Assembly: GCF_005862305.2 (NCBI RefSeq)
Contig: NZ_CP054021.1
Span: forward strand, 2,480,001 to 2,544,000
Reading direction: 5' to 3'
DNA from: Rhizobium indicum
GTDB lineage: Bacteria; Pseudomonadota; Alphaproteobacteria; Rhizobiales; Rhizobiaceae
DNA: 64,000 nt
The notes below the pieces were generated by a model, which was not told the DNA's origin, ran no database searches, and saw nothing but the letters and a program-made list of their open reading frames with translations. Shown one piece after another: positions 1-8,206 of this stretch (position 1 is its first letter; every line of letters begins with the position of its first letter). The position numbers and the translations under genes are program-made.

Positions 1-440
1 CGGAAGCGACCGATGCCGAGGTGGAAGAGGCCGCCCGGCTTGCCTATGCGCATGACTTCATCTCGGCACAGCCGCAGGGTTATGAGACGCCGGTCGGCGA
101 GAACGGCGTGACGCTTTCGGGCGGCCAGCGTCAGCGGCTGTCGATCGCGCGCGCCCTGGTGCGCAATGCGCCGATCCTGCTTCTCGACGAGGCGACCTCG
201 GCCCTCGACACCGAATCCGAGGCCGCCGTGCAGAAGGCGCTCGATGAAGCGATGAGCGGACGCACCGTCGTCGTCATCGCCCACCGGCTTTCGACCGTGG
301 TGCGCGCCGACAAGATCGTCGTCATGCAGCAGGGCCGTGTCGTCGAGGAAGGCAATCACGAGACGCTTGCGAAGGTCAGCGACGGTCTTTACGCTCGCCT
401 CAACAATCTGCAGAGGCCTTCGGCCTCCGATTCAAACTGA
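1..440 (+). CDS. ABC exporter, C-terminal ATP-binding part (5' end outside window)
   Basis: This is the last 145 or so residues of an ABC transporter nucleotide-binding domain, read in the frame whose first full codon is at base 3. The signature [10 protein letters not shown], the Walker B segment [11 protein letters not shown] with its D-loop, and the switch histidine in IAHRLST are all intact, so the domain should hydrolyse ATP. The order and spacing (signature about 25 residues before Walker B, short tail after the H-loop) are those of MsbA/LapB-type exporters with a fused membrane domain, which would lie upstream of the window. The substrate cannot be told from this part. It ends 15 bases before dapB on the same strand, so the two may be co-transcribed. 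Confidence 0.9.
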   Translation, partial: EATDAEVEEAARLAYAHDFISAQPQGYETPVGENGVTLSGGQRQRLSIARALVRNAPILLLDEATSALDTESEAAVQKALDEAMSGRTVVVIAHRLSTVVRADKIVVMQQGRVVEEGNHETLAKVSDGLYARLNNLQRPSASDSN

Positions 441-455
441 CCTGGTGAGACTGAG

Positions 456-1280
456 ATGAGCGATGCTGCGATGAAACTGGTGGTGGTTGGCGCAGCAGGA
501 CGCATGGGGCAGACGCTGATCCGGCTCATCCATTCGATCGAGGGCGTGAACCTGCATGCCGCGGTCGAGCGCGCCGGCTCGCCCTTCGTCGGCAAGGATG
601 CCGGCGAAATCGCCGGTCTCGGCCCGACCGGTGTCATCATCGGCGACGATCCGCTCAACGCCTTTCTCGATGCCGAAGGCGTGCTCGACTTCACCTCGCC
701 TGCCGCAACGGTGGAATTCTCAGGCCTCGCCGCGCAGGCCCGCATTGTCCATGTCGTCGGCACGACGGGCTGTTTACCCGACGACAATACCAAGATCGCG
801 GCGGCGGCCCGCCATGCCCGCATCGTCAAGTCGGGCAATATGAGCCTCGGGGTCAATCTGCTCAGCGTGCTCGCAGAGCAGGCAGCGCGTGCGCTCGATC
901 CTGATGACTGGGATATCGAGATCCTGGAAATGCACCACAAGCACAAGGTGGATGCGCCTTCCGGCACTGCTCTTCTCATCGGCGAGGCTGCGGCAAAGGG
1001 GCGTGGCATCGATCTTGCCTCGCAATCGGTCCGAGTGCGCGACGGCCATACCGGCGCCCGCGAAGCGGGCACCATCGGCTTTGCGACGCTGCGCGGCGGC
1101 TCGGTCATCGGCGAGCATTCCGTGCTTTTTGCCGGCGAGGGTGAAGTCGTCACCCTGTCGCACAGTGCGGCCGATCGCTCGATCTTCGCGCGCGGCGCCA
1201 TCAAGGCGGCGCTTTGGGCGCGCGACGAGAAGCCGGGTCTCTATTCCATGCTCGATGTGCTCGGGCTCACTTCCTCATAA
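456..1280 (+). CDS. dapB: 4-hydroxy-tetrahydrodipicolinate reductase DapB
   Basis: DapB reduces 4-hydroxy-tetrahydrodipicolinate with NAD(P)H in the diaminopimelate/lysine pathway, supplying lysine and the peptidoglycan cross-linking amino acid in the cytoplasm. The 274-residue product has the usual length. The dinucleotide-binding loop GAAGRMGQ lies near residues 12-19, and the family signature [13 protein letters not shown] starts near residue 160, carrying the catalytic histidine pair and lysine. The ATG at 456 follows the stop of the ABC exporter by 15 bases. gpmA follows after 21 bases, so dapB-gpmA look like one operon, an arrangement common in rhizobia. Confidence 0.97.
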   Translation: MSDAAMKLVVVGAAGRMGQTLIRLIHSIEGVNLHAAVERAGSPFVGKDAGEIAGLGPTGVIIGDDPLNAFLDAEGVLDFTSPAATVEFSGLAAQARIVHVVGTTGCLPDDNTKIAAAARHARIVKSGNMSLGVNLLSVLAEQAARALDPDDWDIEILEMHHKHKVDAPSGTALLIGEAAAKGRGIDLASQSVRVRDGHTGAREAGTIGFATLRGGSVIGEHSVLFAGEGEVVTLSHSAADRSIFARGAIKAALWARDEKPGLYSMLDVLGLTSS

Positions 1281-1301
1281 CGATACTACGGAGGCATATT
1301 C

Positions 1302-1937
1302 ATGAGCGGTACCCTCGTCCTCGTTCGCCACGGCCAGAGTGACTGGAACCTGAAGAATCTCTTCACCGGCTGGAAGGATCCCGATCTGACCGATCTCGGC
1401 GTCCAGGAAGCCAATGCAGGCGGGGCGGCGCTCGCCGAATACGGGATCAAATTCGACGTCGCGTACACCTCGGTTCTGGTGCGTGCGCAGCACACGCTGA
1501 AGCTCATCCTCGACAAGGTCGGCCAGCCCGATCTCCTGACCATCCGCGACCAGGCACTGAACGAGCGCGACTACGGCGACCTCTCCGGCCTCAACAAGGA
1601 CGATGCACGCGCCAAATGGGGCGAGGAGCAGGTGCATATCTGGCGCCGCTCCTATGACGTGCCGCCTCCCGGCGGTGAAAGCCTGCGCGACACCGGCGCC
1701 CGCGTCTGGCCCTACTACCTCACCGAGATCCTGCCGCGCGTGCTCAGGGGCGAGAAGGTGCTGGTTGCCGCACACGGCAATTCGCTGCGCTCGCTGGTGA
1801 TGGTGCTCGACAAGCTGAGCAAAGAAGGCGTGCTCGCCCTCAACCTCGCGACCGGCGTGCCGATGGTCTACAAGCTGAAGGCGGATTCCACCGTCGCTTC
1901 CAAGGAAGTGCTCGGCGACATGTCGGGCGCGCATTGA
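1302..1937 (+). CDS. gpmA: 2,3-bisphosphoglycerate-dependent phosphoglycerate mutase
   Basis: The enzyme interconverts 3- and 2-phosphoglycerate in glycolysis and gluconeogenesis. The catalytic motif VRHGQSDWN with the phosphorylated histidine is at residues 8-16, and the second active-site histidine sits in VAAHGNSLR. At 211 residues it is shorter than the enterobacterial enzyme (about 250) and matches the compact alphaproteobacterial form. It starts 21 bases after dapB with a GGAGG-like site upstream (TACGGAGGCAT), and it is followed by a strong hairpin terminator before the convergent phnF gene. Confidence 0.96.
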   Translation: MSGTLVLVRHGQSDWNLKNLFTGWKDPDLTDLGVQEANAGGAALAEYGIKFDVAYTSVLVRAQHTLKLILDKVGQPDLLTIRDQALNERDYGDLSGLNKDDARAKWGEEQVHIWRRSYDVPPPGGESLRDTGARVWPYYLTEILPRVLRGEKVLVAAHGNSLRSLVMVLDKLSKEGVLALNLATGVPMVYKLKADSTVASKEVLGDMSGAH

Positions 1938-1948
1938 TCTCAGCTGAT

Positions 1949-1972
1949 CTTTCCCCGCTTCGGCGGGGAAAG
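1949..1972. terminator. Hairpin terminator between gpmA and phnF
   Basis: A perfect 10-bp stem, CTTTCCCCGC paired with GCGGGGAAAG, closes on a TTCG tetraloop. It fills the gap between the convergent gpmA and phnF genes. There is no long T run, but the stem is symmetrical and could stop transcripts from both sides. Confidence 0.7.
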
Positions 1973-1976
1973 GCGC

Positions 1977-2714
1977 TCAGTTCTCGATGGTGAACTGGAC
2001 CCGGTCGGCCGCGAAGCGGCTGATCGAATATTGCACCGGCACACCCTCAAGATCGGTATTCATCGCCTTGGCGATCAGCAGGATCGCGCCGGGGGTGAGT
2101 TCGAGGTCCGCCATATCGGCTGCACTCGCATGGGCTGCCGTTACCTCGGTCGTCGCCCGGACGTAGTCCGGCAGGCCGAGTTCGGCGAAAGCCTTGGTGA
2201 TCGATTCCTCCGTCCGGTAAGCCTCACCGATACCGGCAAAGCGCTTGGCGGGAAACCAGCTCGTCGCCCTTGAAACCGGCCGCTTGTCTGCCTGGCGCAA
2301 TGTTTCCAGGCGGATCACCTGTTCTCCTTGTTTAAGGCCCAGCCAGCGGGCGATCTCGGCACTCGCCTCCTCCTTCGCCTCATCGAGCAGAAGGCCGCGC
2401 ATTTCACGCGCCTGATCGCCGATGCCGGCGGTGAAACGCGTGCGCCTGGTGATCGGGAAATTCAGCCGCTCCTTGCGCTCGATCAGCGTGCCGCGACCTT
2501 GTACCGCACGGACGATACCTTCCTGCGCCAGCGCCGCCAGCGCGCTGCGCACCGTATGCCGGTTGACGCCGAATTGCAGCGCCAACATGGTTTCCGGCGG
2601 CACCATTCCCGTTTCGTCATAGGCTCCGTTGCTGATCGCCTCGCGAATCCGATCGGCGATCTGGCGCCAGAGCGCCACGCCGGTCTGCCTTTGCACCTGC
2701 TTCAATCCCGCCAT
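1977..2714 (-). CDS. phnF: GntR-family (HutC/UTRA) phosphonate regulator PhnF
   Basis: A 245-residue transcription factor with an N-terminal GntR winged helix (roughly residues 10-75, including ETMLALQFGVNRHTVRSAL) and a C-terminal ligand-binding UTRA domain that ends in the family-typical ISRFAADRVQF. PhnF proteins repress C-P lyase genes; the effector is not evident from sequence. It is divergent from phnG, and a perfect 7-bp-arm palindrome lies in the shared promoter region at 2797-2814. The chosen start gives the usual MAGLKQVQRQTGVALWRQIAD N-terminus and follows a GGGGTGGA stretch. Confidence 0.92.
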   Translation of the reverse strand: MAGLKQVQRQTGVALWRQIADRIREAISNGAYDETGMVPPETMLALQFGVNRHTVRSALAALAQEGIVRAVQGRGTLIERKERLNFPITRRTRFTAGIGDQAREMRGLLLDEAKEEASAEIARWLGLKQGEQVIRLETLRQADKRPVSRATSWFPAKRFAGIGEAYRTEESITKAFAELGLPDYVRATTEVTAAHASAADMADLELTPGAILLIAKAMNTDLEGVPVQYSISRFAADRVQFTIEN

Positions 2715-2743
2715 TCCACCCCTGCCCGCCCATTTAACTCACG

Positions 2744-2761
2744 ATGTCACACGCTTGTCAC
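2744..2761 (+). promoter_or_regulatory. Pho box upstream of phnG
   Basis: Two heptamers, ATGTCAC and TTGTCAC, are separated by four bases, so the TGTCA cores repeat with the 11-base period of PhoB sites (consensus CTGTCAT-N4-CTGTCAY). Each heptamer matches at six of seven positions. The site lies 70-90 bases before the phnG start, consistent with PhoB activation under phosphate limitation. PhoB control of phn genes is established in enterobacteria and rhizobia; binding here is inferred. Confidence 0.75.
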
Positions 2762-2796
2762 GACATCGATTTAGAGCTAAATGTATCTTGTATGGT

Positions 2797-2814
2797 TGTC
2801 TATATCAATAGACA
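2797..2814. promoter_or_regulatory. Probable PhnF operator
   Basis: A perfect inverted repeat, TGTCTAT-ATCA-ATAGACA, ends 17 bases before the phnG start and lies 50 bases downstream of the Pho box. Its size and GT-rich/AC-rich half sites suit a GntR/HutC dimer. The adjacent phnF makes PhnF the natural ligand, which is an inference. Confidence 0.7.
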
Positions 2815-2831
2815 TTTTAAGGGAAGCGGCG

Positions 2832-3308
2832 ATGATATCAGCGGACAGGACAGACGCTGCGTCACAGACGGCATCCGGGCGTAAACGCGCCGCCGATCTG
2901 CTGGCGCGTGCGGAACGCAGCGAACTCTCAGCGGCCTTCGATGCGCTGCCGGAAAAGCCTGTGGCCCATCAGGTGCGCGGACCGGAAACCGGGCTGGTGA
3001 TGGTGCGCGGACGCATCGGCGGCGGCGGCGCTCCCTTCAATCTCGGCGAAGTGACCGTGACGCGGGCGACGGTCCGGCTCGACACCGGCTCGATTGGTCA
3101 TGCACAGGCGCTCGGCACCGACCGCGAAAAGGCCAGGCTTGCGGCGATCTTCGACGCACTCTGGCAGGAGGATGCGACGAAGGACTTCGTCGAACAGGCC
3201 CTGCTTTTACCGATCACTGAGCGGATCGCCGATGCCCAGCGCCGCAAGGCGGACGAGACGGCGGCAACCCGCGTCGATTTCTTCACCATGGTGCGGGGAG
3301 ACAACTGA
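2832..3308 (+). CDS. phnG: C-P lyase core complex subunit PhnG
   Basis: PhnG is part of the PhnGHIJ core complex that, with PhnI, attaches alkylphosphonate to ribose of a purine nucleotide triphosphate before C-P bond cleavage. The protein (158 residues from ATG 2832) has the usual length and the family stretches VRGPETGLVMVRGRIGGGG and FNLGEVTVTRATVRL. The reading frame is open further upstream, but ATG 2832 is preceded by AAGGGAAG and lies after the operator and Pho box, so it is the better start. Its stop overlaps the phnH start by one base. Confidence 0.94.
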   Translation: MISADRTDAASQTASGRKRAADLLARAERSELSAAFDALPEKPVAHQVRGPETGLVMVRGRIGGGGAPFNLGEVTVTRATVRLDTGSIGHAQALGTDREKARLAAIFDALWQEDATKDFVEQALLLPITERIADAQRRKADETAATRVDFFTMVRGDN

Positions 3309-3916
3309 TGGGCCTCAAGACAGAAGCTCTGACCGGCGGCTTTGCCGAGCCGGTCTTCCATTCCCAAAGCGTGTTCAAGATGCTGATGGACGGTATGGCC
3401 TGCCCCGGCACGATCCAGACGGTTCAGCCCGACGTCGCTCCGCCGGCACCGCTCGGCATCGCCGCCGGCACGATCGCGCTGACGCTTTGCGACCACGACA
3501 CACCCGTCTGGCTTTCCCAGGGACTGGCGAGATCCGCCGTGCCGGAGTGGTTCGGCTTCCATACCGGCGCGCCGTTGACCACCGAAAAGGCCGAAGCGCG
3601 CTTTGCCTTCACCGAAGCCGGCACCGCACTTTCCTCCTTCGGCCTCTTTGCATCAGGCACGCAGGAATATCCCGACCGCTCGACGACCCTCATCATCGAA
3701 CTCGCCGAACTCGAAGGCGGCCGCAGGCTGGCGCTGATGGGTCCCGGCATCCAGAGCGTGGCGGAGATCGCGCCTATCGGCCTGCCGGAGACCTTCCTGC
3801 GGCTCTGGACCGAGAACCGCGCGCTCTTTCCGCGCGGCGTCGACATCGTGCTGACGGCGGGCAAGCGTTTCCTCTGCCTGCCGCGCACCACCAAGATCAC
3901 AGCAACGGAGATCTGA
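3308..3916 (+). CDS. phnH: C-P lyase subunit PhnH
   Basis: PhnH is a structural subunit of the C-P lyase core (PhnGHIJ). This 202-residue product carries the conserved N-terminal block with VFHSQSVFKMLMDGM and the C-terminal PRGVDIVLTAGKRFLCLPRTTKI that typifies the family. The start codon overlaps the phnG stop (TGATG), and phnI starts four bases after its stop, so expression is translationally coupled. Confidence 0.95.
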   Translation: MGLKTEALTGGFAEPVFHSQSVFKMLMDGMACPGTIQTVQPDVAPPAPLGIAAGTIALTLCDHDTPVWLSQGLARSAVPEWFGFHTGAPLTTEKAEARFAFTEAGTALSSFGLFASGTQEYPDRSTTLIIELAELEGGRRLALMGPGIQSVAEIAPIGLPETFLRLWTENRALFPRGVDIVLTAGKRFLCLPRTTKITATEI

Positions 3917-3920
3917 GCTC

Positions 3921-5027
3921 ATGTATGTTGCCGTCAAGGGTGGCGAGGCCGCCATTGCCAATGCCCACCGCCTGCTCGCCGACCGCCGCCGCGGCGACCG
4001 TTCGCTGCCGGCGATCGGTATCGAACAGATCGTGGCGCAGCTGGCGCTCGCCGTCGACCGCGTCATGGCCGAGGCCTCGCTTTTCGACCGCACGCTCGCA
4101 GCCCTTGCCATCCGCCAATCGCGGGGCGACATGATCGAGGCGATCTTCCTGCTGCGCGCCTACCGCACGACGCTGCCGCGTTTCGGCTATTCGAAGCCGC
4201 TCGACACAGCTGATATGACGATCGAACGCCGCATCTCGGCGACCTACAAGGATCTGCCGGGCGGCCAGCTGCTCGGCCCGACCTTCGACTATACCCACCG
4301 GCTGCTCGATCCCTCGCTGCTTTCGGACGAGGCGGTAGAGATGCCCGCTCAGCGCACAGCCGAGACCGGCCGCGTCATGCGCGTCTCCGAAATCCTCGGC
4401 GAAGAGGGCCTGATCGAGGCCGACGGCGACATGCCGGAAGATCACGAAATCGGCGACCTGACCCGCGAGCCGATGGAATTCCCGATGACCCGGGATCTGC
4501 GCCTGCAGGCGCTTGCCCGTGGCGACGAGGGCTTCCTGCTGGCACTCGGTTATTCCACCCAGCGCGGCTATGGCCGCAACCATCCCTTCACCGGCGAAAT
4601 CCGCATCGGCGACGTCGAGGTGGAATTCGACGTGCCGGAACTCGGTTTCGCCGTGTCGCTCGGCACCATCCAGATCACCGAATGCCAGATGGTCAACCAG
4701 TTCAAGGGTTCGGCCAAGGCGCCGCCGCAATTTACCCGCGGCTACGGCCTCGTCTTCGGCCAGAGTGAGCGCAAGGCGATGGCGATGTCGCTGGTCGACC
4801 GGGCGCTTCGAGCCGAAGAGCTCGGCGAGGATATCACCGCGCCGGCACAGGACGAGGAATTCGTCATCTCGCACTCCGACAACGTCCAGGCGACGGGCTT
4901 CGTCGAGCACCTGAAGCTTCCGCATTATGTGGACTTCCAGGCCGAACTCGATCTCGTCCGCCGCATGCGCCGCGAATTCGAAGCCGCCCGCAACGGTGGC
5001 GAAGACATGAAGGAAGCCGCCGAATGA
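3921..5027 (+). CDS. phnI: C-P lyase nucleosidase subunit PhnI
   Basis: PhnI, with help from PhnG, PhnH and PhnL, displaces adenine from ATP with methylphosphonate to make ribose 1-methylphosphonate 5-triphosphate. The 368-residue length is normal, and the N-terminus MYVAVKGGEAAI followed by the long central domain is characteristic. ATG 3921 lies just after the phnH stop, preceded by the GGAGAT of the phnH 3' end. The last codons overlap the phnJ start by four bases. Confidence 0.96.
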   Translation: MYVAVKGGEAAIANAHRLLADRRRGDRSLPAIGIEQIVAQLALAVDRVMAEASLFDRTLAALAIRQSRGDMIEAIFLLRAYRTTLPRFGYSKPLDTADMTIERRISATYKDLPGGQLLGPTFDYTHRLLDPSLLSDEAVEMPAQRTAETGRVMRVSEILGEEGLIEADGDMPEDHEIGDLTREPMEFPMTRDLRLQALARGDEGFLLALGYSTQRGYGRNHPFTGEIRIGDVEVEFDVPELGFAVSLGTIQITECQMVNQFKGSAKAPPQFTRGYGLVFGQSERKAMAMSLVDRALRAEELGEDITAPAQDEEFVISHSDNVQATGFVEHLKLPHYVDFQAELDLVRRMRREFEAARNGGEDMKEAAE

Positions 5028-5899
5028 CCGATCTGGCCAGCTACAACTTCGCCTATCTCGACGAACAGACCAAGCGGATGATCCGCCGGGCGATCCTGAA
5101 GGCAATCGCCATTCCCGGCTATCAGGTGCCCTTCGCCTCACGCGAAATGCCGATGCCCTATGGCTGGGGCACCGGCGGGGTGCAGGTGACGGCCTCGATC
5201 ATCGGACCTGATGACGTGCTGAAGGTTATCGACCAGGGCGCCGACGACACGACCAACGCCGTTTCGATCCGCGCCTTCTTCCAGAAGGTCGCCAATGTCG
5301 CGGTGACGACGCATACCAAGGATGCGACGATCATCCAGACGCGCCACCGCATTCCCGAAGAAAAGCTCGGGGTCGGGCAGGTGCTCGTCTACCAGGTGCC
5401 GATCCCCGAGCCGCTGCGCTTCCTCGAGCCGCGCGAGACCGAGACCCGCAAGATGCATGCGCTCGAAGAATACGGCCTCATGCATGTGAAGCTCTACGAG
5501 GACATCGCCCATAACGGCCGCATCTCGCGGACTTACGCCTATCCGGTGAAGGTCCATGGCCGCTATGTCATGGACCCGTCGCCGACGCCGAAATTCGACA
5601 ATCCGAAGATGCATATGTCGGACGCGCTGCAGCTCTTCGGCGCCGGACGCGAAAAGCGCATCTATGCGGTGCCGCCCTATACCGACGTCGTCAGCCTGGA
5701 TTTCGAGGATTACCCCTTCGATATCCAGCGCTTCGATAAACCCTGCGCCCTTTGCGGCGCCGAGGACGTCTATCTCGACGAAGTGGTTCTCGACGACAAG
5801 GGCGGGCGCATGTTCGTCTGCTCCGACACCGATCATTGCGAAGACCGCCGCGCGCACGGACATGCCGGCGAGATGCTGGCCCGGGAGGCTGCAGAATGA
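5024..5899 (+). CDS. phnJ: Radical-SAM C-P lyase PhnJ
   Basis: PhnJ cleaves the carbon-phosphorus bond of ribose 1-methylphosphonate 5-phosphate using a [4Fe-4S] cluster and S-adenosylmethionine. The unusual cluster motif CX2CX21C falls at Cys241, Cys244 and Cys266, and Cys272, the thiyl-radical cysteine of the E. coli enzyme, is present at the same number. Gly32, the glycyl-radical position proposed in E. coli, is also conserved (PGYQ). At 291 residues it is full length, and all known catalytic residues are in place, so it should be active. It overlaps phnI and phnK by four bases each. Confidence 0.98.
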   Translation: MTDLASYNFAYLDEQTKRMIRRAILKAIAIPGYQVPFASREMPMPYGWGTGGVQVTASIIGPDDVLKVIDQGADDTTNAVSIRAFFQKVANVAVTTHTKDATIIQTRHRIPEEKLGVGQVLVYQVPIPEPLRFLEPRETETRKMHALEEYGLMHVKLYEDIAHNGRISRTYAYPVKVHGRYVMDPSPTPKFDNPKMHMSDALQLFGAGREKRIYAVPPYTDVVSLDFEDYPFDIQRFDKPCALCGAEDVYLDEVVLDDKGGRMFVCSDTDHCEDRRAHGHAGEMLAREAAE

Positions 5900-6672
5900 G
5901 CGATACCCCGCTTCTCAAAGTCCATGACGTTTCGAAATTCTACGGCAACCGCATCGGCTGCCGCGACGTCTCCTTCGAGCTCTGGCCCGGCGAAGTGCTC
6001 GCCATCGTCGGTGAATCCGGCTCCGGCAAGACGACGCTGCTCAACTGCCTCTCCACCCGGCTGTTGCCGAGCACCGGCAGCGTCGAATATCACATGCGCG
6101 ACGGCAGCTACCGCGACCTCTATCGTATGAACGAGGCCGAGCGGCGTTTCCTGATGCGCACCGATTGGGGCTTCGTGCATCAGAACCCTGCCGACGGCCT
6201 GCGCATGACCGTCTCTGCCGGCGCCAATGTCGGCGAACGGCTGATGGCGATCGGCGATCGGCACTATGGCAAGATCCGCGCTTCGGCGATCGACTGGCTG
6301 GAGCGCGTCGAGATCGACGCCGACCGCATTGACGACCAGCCCCGCGCCTTTTCCGGCGGCATGCGCCAGCGATTGCAGATCGCCCGCAACCTCGTCACCG
6401 GCCCACGGCTCGTCTTCATGGACGAGCCGACCGGCGGCCTCGACGTCTCGGTTCAGGCGCGCCTGCTCGATCTCGTGCGTGGCCTCGTCAACGATCTCGG
6501 TCTCTCGGCCATCATCGTCACCCACGATCTTGCCGTCGCCCGCCTTCTCTCGCATCGGATGATGGTGATGAAGGACGGCTACGTCATCGAACACGGGCTC
6601 ACCGACCGCGTGCTCGATGACCCGCGCGAACCCTATACGCAGCTGCTCGTCTCCTCGATCCTGCAGGTCTGA
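5896..6672 (+). CDS. phnK: ABC-type ATPase PhnK of the C-P lyase complex
   Basis: A 258-residue ATP-binding protein that associates with the C-P lyase core rather than with a membrane transporter. Walker A is GESGSGKTT near residue 40, the signature is FSGGMRQRLQIA, and Walker B is VFMDEPTGGLDVS. ATG 5896 overlaps the phnJ stop (ATGA); the frame is open further upstream, but that part overlaps phnJ. It is followed by a mosaic repeat that separates it from phnL. Confidence 0.95.
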   Translation: MSDTPLLKVHDVSKFYGNRIGCRDVSFELWPGEVLAIVGESGSGKTTLLNCLSTRLLPSTGSVEYHMRDGSYRDLYRMNEAERRFLMRTDWGFVHQNPADGLRMTVSAGANVGERLMAIGDRHYGKIRASAIDWLERVEIDADRIDDQPRAFSGGMRQRLQIARNLVTGPRLVFMDEPTGGLDVSVQARLLDLVRGLVNDLGLSAIIVTHDLAVARLLSHRMMVMKDGYVIEHGLTDRVLDDPREPYTQLLVSSILQV

Positions 6673-6675
6673 AGG

Positions 6676-6756
6676 AAGCGCAGAACCGCCCTAACCTTTT
6701 GTTTTTACGCAATTCCGGACGGAAAACCGCTTCACACTTTTCCTGGAATTGCCCTA
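6676..6756. repeat. Mosaic repeat family A, copy 1 (between phnK and phnL)
   Basis: This copy carries the stem arms GCAATTCC (6709-6716) and GGAATTGC (6745-6752) around the shared core AAAACCGCTTCACACTTTT. It is nearly identical to the copy at 38019-38125 but lacks the first half of that element. It is the only sizeable spacer inside the phnGHIJKL block. The class resembles rhizobial intergenic mosaic elements (RIME). Confidence 0.85.
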
Positions 6757-6769
6757 GAAAGAAGAAATC

Positions 6770-7477
6770 ATGGCAACGCCTCTCGTCGTTTCCGAAGTCT
6801 CGAAGAGCTTCACCATGCATCTGCGCGACGGCATCAAGCTACCCGTCGTCTCCGATGTCGCCTTCTCCGTCGCATCGGGCCAATGCGTCGTGCTCGGTGG
6901 CCCATCGGGCATCGGCAAGAGCTCGCTGCTCAAGATGATCTACGGCAATTATGCCGTCGACACCGGCCAGATCCTCATTCGCCACGACGGACGCATCGTC
7001 GATCTCGCCTCCACCGATCCGCGCACCGTGCTCAACGTCCGCCGCAATACACTCGGTTATGTCAGCCAGTTCCTGCGCACCGTGCCGCGCGTCGCGGCGA
7101 TCGACGTGGTTGCCGAACCGCTGGTGGCACGCGGCGAGGACGCCGTCACGGCACGGGAAAAGGCGGGCGCCCTGCTTGCCAGGCTCAATCTGCCGGAAAC
7201 GCTCTGGCAGCTTCCGCCCGCAACCTTCTCTGGCGGCGAGCAGCAACGCGTCAATATCGCGCGCGGCTTCATCACCGAGCACACGATCCTGCTTCTTGAC
7301 GAGCCCACGGCCTCGCTCGATGCCAGGAACCGTGCCGTCGTCGTCGGCATGATCGCGGAAAAGAAGAAGGCGGGTGTGGCCCTTCTCGGCATCTTCCACG
7401 ACGAAGAAGTGCGCGAAGCCGTCGCCGACCGCATCCTCGACGTCCAGCAGTTCTCACCCAGAAAGATCGCTGCATGA
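6770..7477 (+). CDS. phnL: ABC-type ATPase PhnL
   Basis: PhnL is the second ABC-like ATPase of the C-P lyase system, required with PhnGHI for nucleoside phosphonate formation. The 235-residue product has Walker A GGPSGIGKSS, signature FSGGEQQRVNIARG and Walker B LLLDEPTASLD. The start follows the mosaic repeat by 13 bases, with only a weak AGAAGAA ribosome site, so its translation may be lower than that of its tightly coupled upstream genes. The stop overlaps the next start by four bases. Confidence 0.95.
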   Translation: MATPLVVSEVSKSFTMHLRDGIKLPVVSDVAFSVASGQCVVLGGPSGIGKSSLLKMIYGNYAVDTGQILIRHDGRIVDLASTDPRTVLNVRRNTLGYVSQFLRTVPRVAAIDVVAEPLVARGEDAVTAREKAGALLARLNLPETLWQLPPATFSGGEQQRVNIARGFITEHTILLLDEPTASLDARNRAVVVGMIAEKKKAGVALLGIFHDEEVREAVADRILDVQQFSPRKIAA

Positions 7478-8091
7478 GCCGCAAGCTGGGTATCGAGCCC
7501 TATTTTCATGAAACGGCAACCGTCAGCGAATCCACCTTCGGGCGCTATACGGAGGTCTCGGAACGCTGCCGCATCAGCGAGGCCAGCTTCGGCGACTATT
7601 CCTACATCATGCAGGATGGCTCCGTCTGGTGTGCGACGATCGGCAAGTTCGTCAATATCGCCGCCGCCGTGCGCATCAACGCCACCAACCATCCGACCTG
7701 GCGCGCGACACTGCATCATTTCACCTATCGCGCCGCCGACTACTGGCCGGACGGCGACGTGGAAACGGACTTCTTCGCCTGGCGGCGCGCAAACCGCGTG
7801 ACGATCGGCAACGACGTCTGGATCGGCCACGGGGCGACCATTCTGCCGGGCGTCAACATTGGCAACGGCGCGGTGATCGGAGCCGGCGCCGTAGTCTCGA
7901 AGGACGTCGCGCCCTATACGATCGTTGGCGGCGTACCGGCCAAACTCATTCGCGAGCGCTTTCCAAGAGAGGTCGGCGAACGGATGGACAGGCTTTCGTG
8001 GTGGGACTGGGAGCATGACCGGCTGCGCCAGGCGCTCGAGGATTTTCGCAACCTGGACGCGGAAGATTTCCTGTCCCGCTACGGCGGTTAA
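7474..8091 (+). CDS. Phosphonate-operon hexapeptide-repeat acyltransferase
   Basis: A 205-residue left-handed beta-helix transferase of the xenobiotic/chloramphenicol acetyltransferase type. The hexapeptide repeats run through ATVSESTFGRYTEV, NRVTIGNDVWIGHGATI and VNIGNGAVIGAGAVVSKD, and the likely catalytic histidine is in ATNHPTW. A hexapeptide family restricted to phosphonate operons is known, but its substrate is not settled; it may acetylate aminoalkylphosphonates as PhnO (a GNAT enzyme) does in enterobacteria. The ATGA overlap with phnL places it in the phnG-L transcription unit. Confidence 0.88.
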   Translation: MSRKLGIEPYFHETATVSESTFGRYTEVSERCRISEASFGDYSYIMQDGSVWCATIGKFVNIAAAVRINATNHPTWRATLHHFTYRAADYWPDGDVETDFFAWRRANRVTIGNDVWIGHGATILPGVNIGNGAVIGAGAVVSKDVAPYTIVGGVPAKLIRERFPREVGERMDRLSWWDWEHDRLRQALEDFRNLDAEDFLSRYGG

Positions 8092-8115
8092 AACCCCCGA
8101 TATAGGGGCGAAGAA

Positions 8116-8144
8116 TTGTGACAGGACTTACACAAATATGACAT
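8116..8144 (+). promoter_or_regulatory. Candidate tandem Pho box before phnC
   Basis: Three heptamers with the 11-base period, TTGTGAC, CTTACAC and ATGACAT (spacers AGGA and AAAT), each match the CTGTCAY consensus at five of seven positions. They lie 63-91 bases before phnC. Weaker than the phnG box, so listed as a candidate. Confidence 0.45.
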
Positions 8145-8206
8145 GCGAGGTTCATCAAGCGAGACTAATGCGATGCTGATCAAGGCCTGGATCGCAAGGG
8201 AAGAGC

